Source: Closterium sp. Naga37s-1
Taxonomy: Eukaryota; Streptophyta; Zygnematophyceae; Desmidiales; Closteriaceae
NCBI GenBank assembly: GCA_947471745.1
Contig: CANJKZ010000403.1
Span: 1 to 64,000, forward strand
Length of the DNA stretch: 64,000 nt
Reading direction: 5' to 3'
Shown: positions 1 through 12,214 of the stretch, one piece after another
Layout of the letters: the number at the start of each line of letters is the position of its first letter
Position numbering within the stretch: position 1 is the first letter of the stretch
The notes under the pieces: model-generated
Told to the model about the DNA's origin: nothing
What the model saw: only the letters and a program-made list of their open reading frames with translations
Databases searched by the model: none
Program-made: the position numbers and the translations under genes

Positions 1-2483
1 TCTCGTGTAAGAGCCACCACCAGCGCCCCCTCGCTCTCCAGTGAAATCACCTGCGGACCAAATGGGTGGATTGGCACAACACGGCACACAAAAAAATCAG
101 AGTTTCGGGTTTCGGGTTTGTTGGAAACAGGTGCCATGCCACACCATGCTCCTGTCCTCCAGTGAGATCACCTGCGGCATGCATTCGCATTTCACAGCGG
201 GAATGGATTGCAACATTCAATGCAATGCAATCCAGCGCAGGGGTGGTTACCATGTTACCATTAAGTGATCCTTCACGCCAGTCACACTCACTGTTGAAGC
301 AAACCAATGCAAGGCTCGGATGAAAGCACGAAAAGAGTCAGTGCAATACACCATTCCATACAGTATGAAGGCGCCTCAAAAGATTTGAGGCCCTCAAAAG
401 CAGTGCAGTGCAGTGGAAGCATGGATGATGAGCATGAGAAGAGTCAGCAATGCTCACTTATTCCGTGCTCACCTCTTTCTGTACAAGCACAGCTTCTAAC
501 GAAGGCGGGCAGCTTTGCAATAGGCGGCTCGTTCCCCACCTCCTCCTCTTCTTCTTCCTCCTCCTCCTCTCCACTCATCCCTCTCACCTCCCCCACCCCT
601 CCTTCCACAGCCTCTCCCCCTCCTCCCATCTCCATCCCTCCCCCGCTGCCTCCACCCATCTCCTTCTCCTCCGTTTCTGTTTGCTTCGGTAACGTGCTCT
701 GTCTCGGGCCCCGGGCAGCCTTCTCACCACTCGTAGCAGTTCAATCTGCCCGGAGAGGAAGCTTTCTGGCGTACGAAGGTAAAGCTGCAGGAGGGGGCAG
801 GACAGAGGTGGACGTATATTTTTACCCGACAGAATGGAGGGGTAACAACGTTACAAGGGCACGTGGTTGCACAGACAGTTGAAACACACGGAGGACTGGA
901 AGGGGCTAGAGAAGATTCAGCTTCAGCTTTCACACGCTTCAGAAAACGGTTTTGAGGCATCTCAACAGGACGTGAAGTTACCTTTCTCTGTTACCCTTTC
1001 TCCATTTCTCTTTCTAAGGTTTCTATGCCGGACAGTGAACCTACATCTCCACCCACTCACACCTACCGTGATTCTTGTAGGCTGAGACCCGCAGCAGCGC
1101 AGAGCCACCCCCATCACGTCCAGCTGTGCGTGGCACAGCGCGAGGAATCCGCACTCGGTGCTCCAACGGCCGCCCCTCTGTGGCCTGTGCGTTCCCCTGC
1201 TCTCCCTGAAACCACCCTTGACTCGCTTGACTCCCTTGACTGGCTTGACTCCCTTCACTCCCTTGGCTTGTTTGACTTGTCTGTTCGCCTTGATACCAGC
1301 CTTGACTGGCCTGGCTCCTTTGACTTTCTTGACCACCTTGGTACCATCCGTCGCTGCGTTGACTTGTTGACTTCCTTGACTGCCTTGGATGCTGACCCTT
1401 GGAACGAAGACCCTTGACCCCATGCATCCGTCCCCCACTCCCCACTGCTATTGCTCCTGCTCCCACTGCTACTGCTCCTGCTACTGCTCCCACCAATGTT
1501 GTCTCTCTCACCATCTGACTCACTGGAGTAAACCATACCCGCTAGTAGCATCTCCCCTAGCCTCTGCATCACCGCTGCTCTTTCCGCCAACCTCGCTTCT
1601 CGCCCCTCTCCACCTTTCCCCTCCCCCTCCGCCTGGTTCTGCGCCTCCCCTTCCACCTCCCCTTTCGCCTGCCCTCGCGCATGGACGCGGAAGCGACACC
1701 CAGTGCCGTCGCAATCATCCACGCGGCCTGTGCGATATCCACTTCAATGAGACGCACGCGACGACTCTCCCCCCACACGCGCCCTCCCCCTGTCTATTTC
1801 CGCCGCCGCCTCCGCCGTGGCGGAGCGTCCTATGGGGAGCGCGGATCCCCGGCGGCGACGCCCCCTTCTAACCGCGTCCATTTCTCCGAACTGCGCGTCC
1901 CTTCCGCCGAGGAGAAGCGCGCGCGCGACCAGTGGGCGCCAATCGTGGCCGCGCATCTCGCCATTTCGCCATCCCAGGGAAGAATCCGCGCCGCCCCCCC
2001 GCGGCCATCGTTGCAAGCAAGTCGCCCCTTTTCCCCTGTGACTGGGCCCAGCGCGCAACACCTTTCCGCTAACGGCACTGACGATGTCACCTCTGCTGCA
2101 AGAGCTCCCGCCCGCAGTAGCCGCACTAGACGGAGCAACCAGACCGTCATGACTCAATCTGGAAGATGATGCGGCCCGGCCGAGAGGAGGACGCGGGAAT
2201 GCGGAGCGCGCTTCCATTTGCGTCTCTGCGCGGATTGGTGACAACCCTTGGGCTTTCTTGACAAGTTGACTCGATATTCGTCAATGTGCAGTGTGCTACA
2301 CCCAACTGGCCGTTCTTGACCCTATTATACACAGGCGGGCAATCACAGACTATCGCACGAAATACGAGGCTGAAGTGGCACAGTCACGCAGAGGTCGCGA
2401 AAGGCGATGCAGGCTGCATAGCTGACGAAATACCGTCAAGCATACAGTAACCCTGGTAAGTACCATGCACGAATCCATCTATA
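1..2483. other. Unassigned low-complexity region
   Basis: No gene is called here. At about 1200-1400 the plus strand carries an imperfect ~10-bp repeat built on CTTGACTCCC. Read on the minus strand it gives Ser/Gln-rich or Lys/Val-rich peptide, typical of a translated simple repeat. A minus-strand open frame at 1255-1722 contains a less repetitive stretch (near AERAAVMQRLGEMLLAGM) that could be part of a real exon, but no start, splice pattern or homologue is recognisable. The region from 2250 to 2480 shows nothing identifiable. Confidence 0.4.
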
Positions 2484-2517
2484 GGTAAGTCGTGTGCCGT
2501 CCATGCTCACCGCACCA

Positions 2518-3530
2518 TGCGGAGATAACTAGTACAACGTGAGCTAGACTGCGGGCTAGGCACGGGTGCTCGTGTGATTTCTGCGTTCTTTCACTTAGTC
2601 GTTTACTTGTGCTTGCAGTACTTGCTGGTTCACGCGGGAATTTGGCAAGAGTTCCACTAGCAAAAGTTCACAACAATGATAGCAACAACATTGCCAACAC
2701 AGACTACATCTGAGCTAGCTAGGTTGCTGGTCGACCTCCAGCGCAGCATGGTCGACCCACGCTCCAGCGCAGCAGCGCTCGCACCGCTCCAGCGTTGCAG
2801 AGTAGCGCGGTGCGGCAACGTTGCAAGTCCACGGTGTGCCAACGTTGCAGCAAGTCGGCTGCACAGCGTTGCACCCGCAGGACAACGGTGCACCTGCTTC
2901 GCAGGTGTGTGCAGCTAGTTGGCACTCCACACCTTGTCACAAGCACAGCGCAGACGCCTGGCAAACTCCATGCCAGCGGCTGCGCCCACCAGCCACGTCG
3001 ACCTCGGGATACCACCCCCGAGGTTGGCCTCGCAGAACTCACCCCAGCGACCTTCGCCCACGTCGCCCGGGTATCCCGGTCGACCGGGCAACCGCGCCTG
3101 GTTGACCAGCTCAGTCCGTAGCCGGCCACACATGCCCGGCGTCCCCAGTTCGGCGTCTAGGCGCTCAGGACACCGTCCGACCTCCCAGGTCGGCGTCCAG
3201 ACGCCCAGAACGCCGTGTAGACGTCCAGGGCGGTGTCCAGCCTCCCAGGACGCCAACCGGACGCCCAGGTCGACGTCTGGGTCCACAGGACGCCCTGCAG
3301 ACGCCCAGGTCGGCGTCCAGCCTTCCCGGACGCCGTCCAGGCGTCCAGGACGGTGTCCTCCTGCTCGGCGCCCTCCAGCCAGGCGCCCTCCTGCTCGGCT
3401 CCCTCCAGCCAGGCGCCCTTGCAGTGGCCCCCGTGCCCACTGCTGTTGGTCGGCTGCAACCCCCGCACATCCGACCACAAGGTCGGCTCCGCCCAAGCGA
3501 GGACGGGGCCACACAACACTCCCGTTGACA
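2518..3530 (-). repeat. 3' LTR of element M
   Basis: The 1013-bp repeat has TG...CA ends on the minus strand. It contains a GC-rich block of imperfect GGCGTCCAG-type repeats at about 3150-3350. A purine-rich GGCAGGAGAG on the minus strand directly abuts its 5' end, as a polypurine tract should. Oddly, 34 bp past its inner end (2484-2517) match the primer-site side of the other LTR (8961-8994), so leader sequence also follows this LTR. Confidence 0.75.
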
Positions 3531-3780
3531 CTCTCCTGCCGCGTTCACGCTTGGGATCCCCATCCCACACGGCAGCACTGCTCTGAGAAAAGCTCAGCGG
3601 CGTGCACACAACACACAGCACGCCGGTCACTGCACCAGCCATGCAAGAGGGCATGGCACCTACTGCTGCACTTCGTTGTCGCCGTCGCCCACGTCGGCCA
3701 GGCGCACTTGGCCGATTGCAACGGAGCACCGGTTGAAGGCCGGATAGTGCAGCGCCTTCGTCAGGAAGTCGGCCGGCTGC

Positions 3781-4265
3781 TCAGCGGTCGGGATGTACTT
3801 CAGCGAAAACTTCTCGCGCTTCACCATGTGCTGCAGCCAGTCGCCGCTCCATGTGCTTGAGGTTGCCCGTTAACCCCATGCCCTCGGCGACTGTGATGGC
3901 CGACTTGTTGTCCACCGAAGGAGGGTCGGCGTCGCGGCGTCCAGCTGCCGGAACTCTGCGAGGAGGAAGCGAAGGCGGCGTCCTTCCTTGCCGGCTTCGG
4001 TGGCCGCCACGTACTCCGACTCGGTCGACGACAGCGTCGCGCACTTGATGCGCTGGCTCGACCAGGAAACCGCGGCCCCTCCGTAGACGAACACGTAGCC
4101 GCCCGTGCTCGTCCGGCTCTGCCTGTCACCGGCGTCGTCGGCGTTCACGTAGCCGACCAGCTCCAACGACTCTGGCCCACCGCCGAACTCCAGGGCGGTG
4201 TCACGCGTGTTGGCGAGGTAGGCGAGGCAGCGGTCGACCTCGCGCCAGTGCTGGTCGCTCCTCAC
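3781..4265 (-). pseudogene. RNase H of element M
   Basis: Minus-strand RNase H of the copia type: YVNADDAGDRQSRTSTGGYV, AVSWSSQRIKCATLSSTE, SEYVAATEAGKEGRRL, then in other frames VDNKSAITVAEGMGL and HMERRLAAAHG. The catalytic D-E-D pattern is visible but spread over frames, so the domain is broken. It should degrade the RNA strand of the RNA/DNA hybrid. The plus-strand fragment at 57290-57735 is close to this family. Confidence 0.75.
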
Positions 4266-6222
4266 CGTGAGGCCGCTCCCCAGCTTGCTGAAGGCGAAGG
4301 CGACGTGCGGCCTCGTCGTTGTCGCCGCGAACTGCAGCGAGCCGACCTTCTGCCGGTACTCCTCCTCCTGACGTTCCTGCGCCTCCTCGTCGTCGAAAGT
4401 CAGCTCGGCGTAGGCGTCGATTGAGACCGGCGTCTTCGGGGGCGCCCGGTCTGCTCCTCGTCGATGAAGCGCCTACGCAGCTTGTTGGCGTAGCCCTGCT
4501 GATGCAGCCACAGCTTCCCAGCCGACCTGTCATGCACGATCTCCAGCCCGAGGTACTTCTGTACCGGCGAGCTCTCGCGCAGCCTCGCGCAGCTCGAAGG
4601 CGGCCTCCAGCAGCTCCCTCAACTACTTCAGCATCTCGGTGCTGCTGCTGGCGGTGACTAGGTCGTCGACGTAGACCAGCACACTGAAGGCCACTTCGTT
4701 GTCGCCGACCTTGAAGTACAGAGCCTCGTCGACCTGGCTCTTCTTCCACCCGGAGCCGACCAGCACGTCGTTGAGCGCCAAAGTACCACAGCAGCGGCGA
4801 CTGCTTCAGCCCGTACAGGCTCTTCAGCAGCTTGCACACCCGGTCGGTTTCGTCGTTGAAGTAGTCCGGCTGGTACATGTACAGCACCCGGTCAAGCTTG
4901 CTCTGCAGGTAGGCGTTCTTCATGTCGAGCTGCATCAGGTTGAGGTTGAGGAAGGCGACAATGCTGAGGAAGATCCTCAGCGTGACGTAGCTGCCCACCG
5001 GCGTGAACGTCTCCTTGTAGTCGGCGCCATACACCTGGGTGAAGCCCTTCACGACCAGCCTCGCCTTCTCGCGCTCGAAAGTGTCGTCGATGTGGTACTT
5101 CGTCGTCAGCACCCACCGGTTCTTCATAATGTTCACTCCCGGCGGGCGTTCGACCAGCTCCCACGTCCCCATGTCGATGAGGCTGCGGATCTCGTCCTCC
5201 ATGGCGGCCTTCACCACCGCGCCCTTCCATCTTGCCAACGCCTCCTTCACCGTCATCGTCGAGATGTCCCAACGGTGCTCGAGGTCGGCATGCATGTTGG
5301 GGTCGAACTCTGGAAACTCCTCATCCTCCTCGGCGTACAGCAGGTCATCATCAACGTTCAGGTCATACACCGTGGTGAAGGCAGCGGGGACGAAGAAATC
5401 GGGCGGCCTCCGAATTCGGCCTAACGTCCGAGGTCCAGGCTGAACCTCGACCACGTCGCTGTCGGTGGACTCGTCGGCGTCCCCTTCATCGTCACAGGCG
5501 TCGCTGCTCTCAGCATCCTGCTGCACCGCTGCAGTCGACGTCCCTGCCGACTTCTGCCCTGCGGTCGGCTCCCCTGCCGACTGCCCGGTTGCCGACTGTT
5601 CCTTGGTCGGCTTTGCCGCTGCCTGCTCCCCTGTCGGCTGCTGCGCTGCTGGTCCCTCCTTCGCCGGCTTCACCAAATTCGGCTGCACCTCCACCACCTG
5701 CTGCTCCTCGGTCAGCGTCGGCTTTGCTCCCACACCGACTTGCACAGATTCACGCCGGCCACCGGCGATGCTTGGGGCCGGCGCCACAGGTGACGCCCCA
5801 CTTCTCCCCTCATCGCCGGAGGCCGACGCCGGGGTCAGCCCACGCATGTCGGCAACTAGGGGAGGGGCAAGGGAAGGGCAGGGAGTGGGGACGTCCTCGG
5901 CGTCCTCACCAGCAAGCTCACCGACCTCGATGAGCAGAGGCAGCGTAGCCGTCGAGGTGTTCGTGGGCGGGTGAACCGGCGTCCGCCCTAACGCCGGCCC
6001 GTGCTCCGACTGCCACACCTCCAGCGACATGCTCTCGTAGAACACCACGTCCGACATGGTGACCACCCGGTTGTCGGCGATGTCGAGTAGTTCCCAGCCC
6101 TTGCTCTCCCCAGACACGCCGAGGTGAAGGCCCCACCTGGCCTTCGGCTGCAGGTTCCCACCACACTGCTGCTCGGGGACCAAAAACTGTGCCATGCAGC
6201 CCCACACCCGCGCCAGCGACAA
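4201..6222 (-). pseudogene. Integrase tail and reverse transcriptase of element M
   Basis: The minus-strand frame begins in the integrase C-terminal domain (ARVWGCMAQFLVP). It crosses a charged, low-complexity linker and enters copia RT: WKGAVVKAAMEDEIRSL, NRWVLTTKYH, KARLVVKGFTQVYGADY, LDMKNAYLQ and SLYGLKQSPLLW. The frame breaks near 4780; the catalytic box YVDDLV survives in another frame around 4660-4680. The enzyme would copy retroelement RNA into cDNA. The frameshift means this copy cannot make full RT. Confidence 0.8.
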
Positions 6223-7454
6223 GCGGGCTTCTTCCCGGTGAGCAGCTGGTACGGCGTCGTCCCCGGCGGCAGCGTCGACCTCTCAAGGCAGTTGCGGACC
6301 CAGACGGCCTGCCGCAGAGCGAGGTGCCACCAGTGGTGTTGCACGCCCATGTGCAGCAGCATCGTTCGCACCGACTCCACCACAGTCCTCATCTCCCTAT
6401 CCGCCATGCCGTTCTGCTGTGGGGTGTAAGGGCAGGTCAGGTCGTGGACGATCCCCTTGCCGTTCACGAAGTTGGTGAACTGTTTCCCGAGGAACTCCCC
6501 TCCCCGGTCAGAGCGCAGCATCATCACCGACTTCTTCGTCTGCCGCTCAGCCACCACCAGCCACTCCACGAACACCTGCAACGCATTCGACTTCTTGGCG
6601 ACCAGCCTCACCCACACGTAGCGGGTCTTGAGGTCCTTCAGCAGCAAGAAGTACAGGTTGCCGTCCTTGGCAGCCACGCGAAACGGCCCGCACAGGTCGA
6701 TGTGCACGACGGCCAGCACGTCGTCGGCGTCGAAGCCCTGGTCGAGGAAGGTATGCCGCGCCAGCTTCCCGTCGACGCACGAAACACACGGTGAGTCGGC
6801 GCCAGACGCCGACTTGAGATCCAGCCCGGTGGCGACCTCGTGCTTCGCCGAGCTCCGTATGGTGTCCATGCCAACGTGCGCAAGCCTCGCGTGCAGCCTG
6901 TCCGGCGTTGCCTTCGTCACCGAGACTATCGCCCGCAGGGCCACCACCTCCGATGCGGGCGTCAGCTGCTTGGCCGCGCAGGGTCGCAGGTCGGTGCAGA
7001 GGACACGCCCGGTGTACGTCGCCCGACCGAGAACCTCTCCCGCCGCCGAGACGAGCAACATCCCGTCGCCGTCCTCCTGCAGCTTCACGCCGGTCTCCTT
7101 CGGCTGGCCGGGCGAAAGCAGGTTCGCCCGCACGCCCGGGACGTAGAGCACGCCGGGGATGAGCACCTGCTTCCCAGCCTCCCCTTTCAAAGCGACAGTG
7201 CCGCGGCCCTGAACGTCCTGCAGCGAAGCGACAGTGCCGCGGCCCTGAACGTCCTGCAGCGCCCCATTGAAGCCACGCACGTGCTTCACGTATGCGCTCA
7301 GCTCCAAGTCGACGAAGGCCTCCTTCGTCCCCATCAGGTGGTGCGAGCAGCCGCTGTCGAGCAGGACCACCGCCGGGGTTCGCCTGCCACAGCTGCCGCC
7401 ACTGCCTGGAAGTCCTCGCCGGCCTCCGGCGCCAGCGAGACGGTCGACCTCCAC
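5988..7454 (-). pseudogene. Protease and integrase of element M
   Basis: The minus-strand frame starts with an aspartic protease motif (VVLLDSGCSHHLMG, an intact DSG). Next come an HHCC zinc-binding segment (HARLAHVG ... CVSCVDGK) and the integrase core: HIDLCGPF and LRSDRGGEF supply the two catalytic Asp residues. The third position, usually Glu in NGVAER, reads NGMADR here, so Glu may be replaced by Asp. A 36-bp tandem duplication at about 7189-7260 repeats LQDVQGRGTVA inside the protease region. The frame runs into the integrase C-terminus before shifting to the RT frame. Confidence 0.8.
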
Positions 7455-7739
7455 GACGCCGACCAGCGAGCACGATGCTGCCTTGTCGTCTCGCCCCTTG
7501 CCGCCAGCAGAGGAGATCGGCGTCCTTTTCTCCGGTGGTCAACGTTGGTCGACTGCTTCTTCTCTCGCGCGGCTTGTTTCCTCCTCGACGCGGACGACGG
7601 CTGCCAGACCTCCCGCGGCCTCCCTTGGCGTCGTCGTCGTCGGAGTCACTGCGGTCGGGGCACTCGAAGGAGTGGTGGTCGGGGGTCGCCACACAGCCAG
7701 CATTCCCGACGTCGACTTCCTCCTCCTCGACCGATATCC

Positions 7740-8625
7740 TTAGCCGACTTCTTCTTGTTGGCGTCCTTCGTCGGCTTCCACCTGCTGCTACCACCGCCGC
7801 CAGACTGCCCCGGTCGACCACCTGCTTCGCCGGGGCGACGTAGTTCACTTGCGCCAGGAGCTCCTGGGACCGCTCAGCCTCCTGCATCGCCTCGTCTTGC
7901 AGGATGTACGAGGTCAAGGTGTCCTCGTTGAGCGTCGTCCGCGTGCTCGGCGCCATCGACAGCCGCTTCAGTAGGTTGTAGCTGCTCGGGAGTCCTTGCA
8001 TGACGTGCGTGACGTACGACGCCGTCGAGTACTGCGCGTCGGCCATCCGTATGGTGGTGAGGATTCGCCGGGCTCGGTTGCAGTAGTCGGTCGCCATCTC
8101 CTGGTCGCCCATCCGCAGGTGCGTCAGCTGCCCCTCAAGCTGGGCGATGAACAAGTCGTCGGTGACTTGGTAAGTCGACTCGATGAAGTGCCAGCCCCGG
8201 TGGCTGGCGTCAAGGTACTCCCTGCACCACTTCAAGGCGATCTGCATGCCCGGCGAGCAGCACCGCGAAATGACCGTGAAGGTCAGCAGCTGCACGGCGC
8301 GAAACTCCGCTCGCAAGTCGAGGTAGATCTCCTCCGGCGACGCCACGGTGCCACGGGCGATGCCGATCAGCTCGGCCATCTCCAGCTGGGGCTCGATAGC
8401 TTCCTTCCACGTGAGGATGTCGGGTCGACCGACCAGCAGGGGAGTGACCAAGATCCTGTCCGGCGTAAACTTGAAGTAGCCGTAGCTCGGTGCTATTCCG
8501 CCCGCTATCACGTGGGTCGCCGACATCCGGCGACAATCTGCTTCGACGTCCTCCGACGTCGCCCTGCGAGGAGCTTGCAGCCGCCAACGACTGCATCCAT
8601 CGCGCCTGAACGCCGTTGACTTCAT
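7740..8625 (-). pseudogene. gag of element M
   Basis: The minus-strand frame encodes a copia-type gag: a conserved region around residues 45-260 of the open frame, including WCREYLDASH, QLEGQLTHLRMGDQ and VMQGLPSSYNLLKRL, typical of the UBN2/gag-polypeptide family. A CCHC zinc knuckle follows at about 7672-7715 but is split between two frames at a run of G on the plus strand near 7679-7685. That one-base slip disconnects gag from protease. Gag would form the cytoplasmic virus-like particle. The start at 8625 is an upstream limit; the true ATG is uncertain. Confidence 0.75.
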
Positions 8626-8994
8626 CGGCGTGTATCACACCTCGCTGCCTCGACGTGCCTCCCGCACTGCTGCCGACTTGGCCACCACCGGCGTTGACGC
8701 CCGCGTCGGCGCCGCCCTCGTTGGGTCACCGGTCGAGGAGAAGCTGGTCGAGAAGGGGGGTGCTCGTCGCCCACACGGAGCGGAGTCCTGCCTCGACGAC
8801 TGCCCAGGGTATCGCCCCGTACTCGTGGGCCTCATGGCGTCCTCCTTGCATCCTCCAGCTGTGCCTCCAGGGTGTCCATCACCTCTGCGTCACCTACACG
8901 CACGGCTGTCGGCCTACGAGCACCTTAGGTAATGCGACCACTACGTCGACCTGACTGAAAGGTAAGTCGTATGCCGTCCACGCTCACCGCACCA

Positions 8995-9805
8995 TGCGGA
9001 GATAACTAGTACAACGTGAGCTAGACTGCGGGCTAGGCACGGGTGCTCGTGTGATCTCTGCGTTCGTTCACTAAGTCGTTTACTCATGCTTGCACTACTT
9101 GCTGGTTCACGGGGGAATTTGGCAAGAGTTCCACTAGCAAAAGTTCACAACAATGATAGCAACAACATTGCCAACACAGACTACATCTGAGCTAGCTAGG
9201 CTGCTGGTCGACCTCCAGCGCAGCATGGTCGACCACGCTCCTGCGCAGCAGCGCTCGCACCGCTCCAGCATTGCAGAGTAGCGGTGCGCCAACGTTGCAA
9301 GTCCATGGTATGCCAACGCTGCAGCAAGTCGGCTGCACAGCGTTGCACCCGCAGGACAATGTTGCACCTGCTTCGTAGGTGCGTGCAGCTGGTTGGCGCT
9401 CCACACCTTGTCACGATCACAGCGCAGACGCCTGGCAAACTCCACGCCAGCGACTGCGCCCACCAGCCACGTCGACCTCGGGATACCACCCCCGAGGTCG
9501 GCCTCGCAGAAAGTCACCCCAGCGACCTTCGCCCACGTCGCCCGGGTATCCCGGTCGACCGGGCAACCGCGCCTGGTCGACCAGCTCAGTCCGTAGCCGG
9601 CCACACATGCCCGGCGTCCCCTAGTTCGGCGTCCAGGCGCTCAGGACACCGTTCGAACTCCCAGGTCGGCGTCCAGACGCTCGGAACGCCGTGCAGGCGT
9701 CCAGGGCGGCGTCCAGCCTCCCAGGACGCCAACCAGACGCCCAAGTCGGCGTCCGGGGTCCACAGGACGCCGTGCAGACGCACAGGTCGGCGTCCAGCCT
9801 TCCAC
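8995..9805 (-). repeat. 5' LTR of element M, truncated
   Basis: This is a direct repeat of 2518-3530 over about 0.8 kb, with scattered substitutions. On the minus strand it ends TCTCCGCA and is followed by TGGTGCGGTGAGC (8994 downward), which could be the tRNA primer-binding site although it fits initiator Met poorly. The U3 side is lost near 9805, where the sequence changes to a diverged repeat. Confidence 0.7.
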
Positions 9806-10156
9806 TGCAGAGATCCACTCTACAAGTTAGTGAGCTAGACTACGGGGGGGTTGGCACGAACTACTAGGAGTGATCGTAGCTTTGCTTAGTTCCTTAGCGC
9901 TTGCGCATTCACGGGAGAAATCGGCAAGAGTTTCACTAGGCAAAGGTAGCATTACAGAATGATTGAACAAGCAACGACAGAAATGGCTACATCAGGCACC
10001 TAGCAACCCTGCTGCTAGCATGGTCGACCGCCAGCACAGATTGGTCGACCGTCTGCCAGCGTTGCGTAGAGGAGCCGCGCCAGCACTGCAGAAGGGCAAC
10101 CTGCCAGCAGAGCAGGTCGACAGCCTGCCAACGCTGCAGCAGGGCGGCTGTCCAGC
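9806..10156 (-). repeat. Diverged M-type LTR fragment
   Basis: The order of blocks in the M LTR recurs here with heavy substitution: GTGAGCTAGACTACGGG, a CACGGGAGAAATCGGCAAGAG block, and GCATGGTCGACCGCCAGC. It is an older or sister-family LTR fragment abutting the truncated M LTR. No ends or coding sequence are visible. Confidence 0.5.
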
Positions 10157-10518
10157 TGTGAGAGTACGACGGCTTTGCTAGACTTTACTTGCTTGATACG
10201 ACTTCATTACGCATTATATAGCTAAGCTTTGCTTTATTTTGCTTGCTTTCGCTATATTTCCTAGGTTCGTTGCTTTTATTATCTTTATTATGGTTATAGG
10301 CACCGAAGTAGGTTGAGTGCACCGAATTCTAGGCTTTTCGGTTGCCACCGAATTGCCTTCTACCGAATTCGAGAAGGGCCCGTTCGGGACGCTTCGCGAC
10401 CCGCGGAACCTTCTAGTAACACCTGGGTTACTGCCTTTGTGTCGAGCCTATATATAGCCTCGCCTTGTACCCAGGTGAGCATCCGATAGATTTATCTTTC
10501 CTGAACCAGATCCTCACA
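10157..10518 (+). repeat. 5' LTR of a Ty3/gypsy element
   Basis: The 362-bp segment has inverted ends TGTGAG ... CTCACA. Two bases after the end comes TGGTAATCAGAGCGGG (10521 on), a good match to the initiator-tRNA-Met primer site. A TATA box (CTATATATAG) lies near 10446-10456, the expected LTR promoter position. No 3' LTR is present in the window. Confidence 0.7.
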
Positions 10519-10840
10519 CTTGGTAATCAGAGCGGGTTTACACGCGAGTCTTCAACCGTTTAGTTCCGGATTTATTGGCAAAAATGTTGAAATTTTCGAC
10601 CGTCAGATCAAATTCAATCTCAACGGCCAAGAGAATTTTGCCCAAACAAGTTGGAATTTGGAGCGTCGGATCGATTTTTTCCTCAACGGCCGAGATCGAA
10701 AGCGAATTTTGATTAAGGGAGAGTTACGCGAGGTACAGAATTTGCGCTCGCCGATTCTACAGTCGATTCGACTCGCAGTAAGTCGACCAGCACCTTGAAT
10801 TCAATTTTTTTTCATCGCGCATCTTCCTGTAAATCGCCAA

Positions 10841-11216
10841 ATGAAGGGAAATAGAGATAATTTAGTACAGAAAATCGCAGATTTTCGTGCTGAGCATAAG
10901 CAGATACGTGCGGTGCTCCTACGACTTGAAAACTCCTTACGAACCAATCGTTATCCGCAGCAGCAGCAGCAGAAGCGACTGCGACGACACCGAGTATTGT
11001 ACCTGCGACAACGGCAGCAGCTACAGTTAATCTCGATGCTTTGAAGCCGAGACAACCAGACGAGTTCAATCCTACAGCCAAAGGGAGCGACGTTCGTCGA
11101 TTTGTAGCTGAATTCGAAATTTACTTCGAAGCCGTTGGATGCACGACCCCGACAAAAGACGCAATGCGCATACGGCTCGCAGCAACATTGTTACGAGGCC
11201 CAGGTCTAGAGTAGAT
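10841..11216 (+). pseudogene. Gypsy-like gag N-terminus, truncated
   Basis: After the leader an ATG at 10841 opens a frame with a short predicted helix rich in Lys/Arg and a Gln run. A one-base shift in the CAG run moves to the frame reading LDALKPRQPDEFN and RRFVAEFEIYFEAVG, typical of the start of Ty3/gypsy gag. The frame stops at the TAG at about 11213, where a copia RT scrap is joined, so the element is truncated. Confidence 0.55.
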
Positions 11217-11222
11217 TAGCAA

Positions 11223-11525
11223 TAGAATATTCCAAACGAGGAGATCTGCAGCCTGGTCGGCGACGGCACGTGGGAGCTGGTCGAATGGCCGCGAAAGGTG
11301 AACGTCGTAAAGAACCGCTGGGTGCTGATGACGAAGTACCACATCAACGACATGGTCGCCTCGAAGAAGGCGAGGCTGGTCGTGAAGGGATTCACGCAGG
11401 TGTACGGCGCTGACTACGGTGAGATGTGCGCGCCGGTCAGCAACTACGTCACTCTGAGGATCTTCCTCAGCATCGCCGTCATCCTCGACTTGCACCTGAT
11501 GTAGTTTGACATGAAGAACGCCTTC
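11223..11525 (+). pseudogene. Copia RT fragment (M family)
   Basis: About 100 codons of copia RT: GDGTWELVEWP, VKNRWVLMTKYHIND, KARLVVKGFTQVYGADY and YVTLRIFLSIAV, then an in-frame TAG and DMKNAFLAD. It closely resembles RT of element M but lies on the plus strand. It has lost everything before and after and has no LTR. Confidence 0.75.
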
Positions 11526-12183
11526 CTTGCAGATGGAAGGCGGCTCCAGTTGAGAAAGGACTATCTTAGACGAGCAGTGGGAAACATTGCTGGTTGGGTT
11601 GACGGTGGTGTTGGGGACGGCAGCGGGGCAGGGTGCCTCGCATTTGTAGTTGGCAGGTCGTATCGACGACAGGCTCGCCAATCGAATCCGAAGCTGTAGT
11701 AACCATAGTGGAATGACAGTTGAGGCAGGTGTTTTGTTGCTGTTACGCTGTAGACTGTGTGCTTTTTAAAACGAGTAAAATGGCAGATTCAAGGTTTTCT
11801 TAGCAATCCATGTTTTAAGACAATCAGGGTCGTCCTCGTATGTGACTTCCTTGACAGGTTCAACCATGGCGGCAGCGTAACCAACTAACAAAGCATGGGG
11901 GGAGCATACCCTGACCAGTTTGAAGAATTGGGTGAAAGAAGTAGGACCATGCTTTGTCACCTCAACTGCAAGATTTCCGTAATCGCGATTCACAACCCAT
12001 GGAGACCTCGATGGTCCTCATTGGACCACCCAACCAGGGCTGAAATTTCGTTTTTTTATCCCCCCTAATTTTTTTTTTTTTCTGATCGTACTTCGGCCAG
12101 ATTTTGGCCACTATGATTGTTCAGTCTCCAGGGAAGGGTCGCTTTGTTCGTTCAGGGTTGGCAAACTGGAATCAGGGTCCTAG

Positions 12184-12214
<31 letters not shown>

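Larger units (their letters stand above)
2484..9805 (-). mobile_element. Ty1/copia retrotransposon M, degenerate, minus strand
   Basis: Two direct repeats of about 0.8-1.0 kb (2518-3530 and 8995-about 9805) flank a minus-strand copia coding region in the order gag, protease, integrase, RT, RNase H, which is the Ty1/copia gene order. The left LTR reads on the minus strand from TGTCAACGGG to TCTCCGCA. The same termini bound the solo LTR at 13854-15267. The right LTR loses its outer part near 9805. Several frameshifts break the polyprotein, so the copy is dead. Related scraps lie at 11223-11525 and 57290-57735. Confidence 0.85.

Noticed and set aside
1..323. Short overlapping frames at the window start
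   Set aside because: Three overlapping short frames on both strands with no motif; no evidence of coding.
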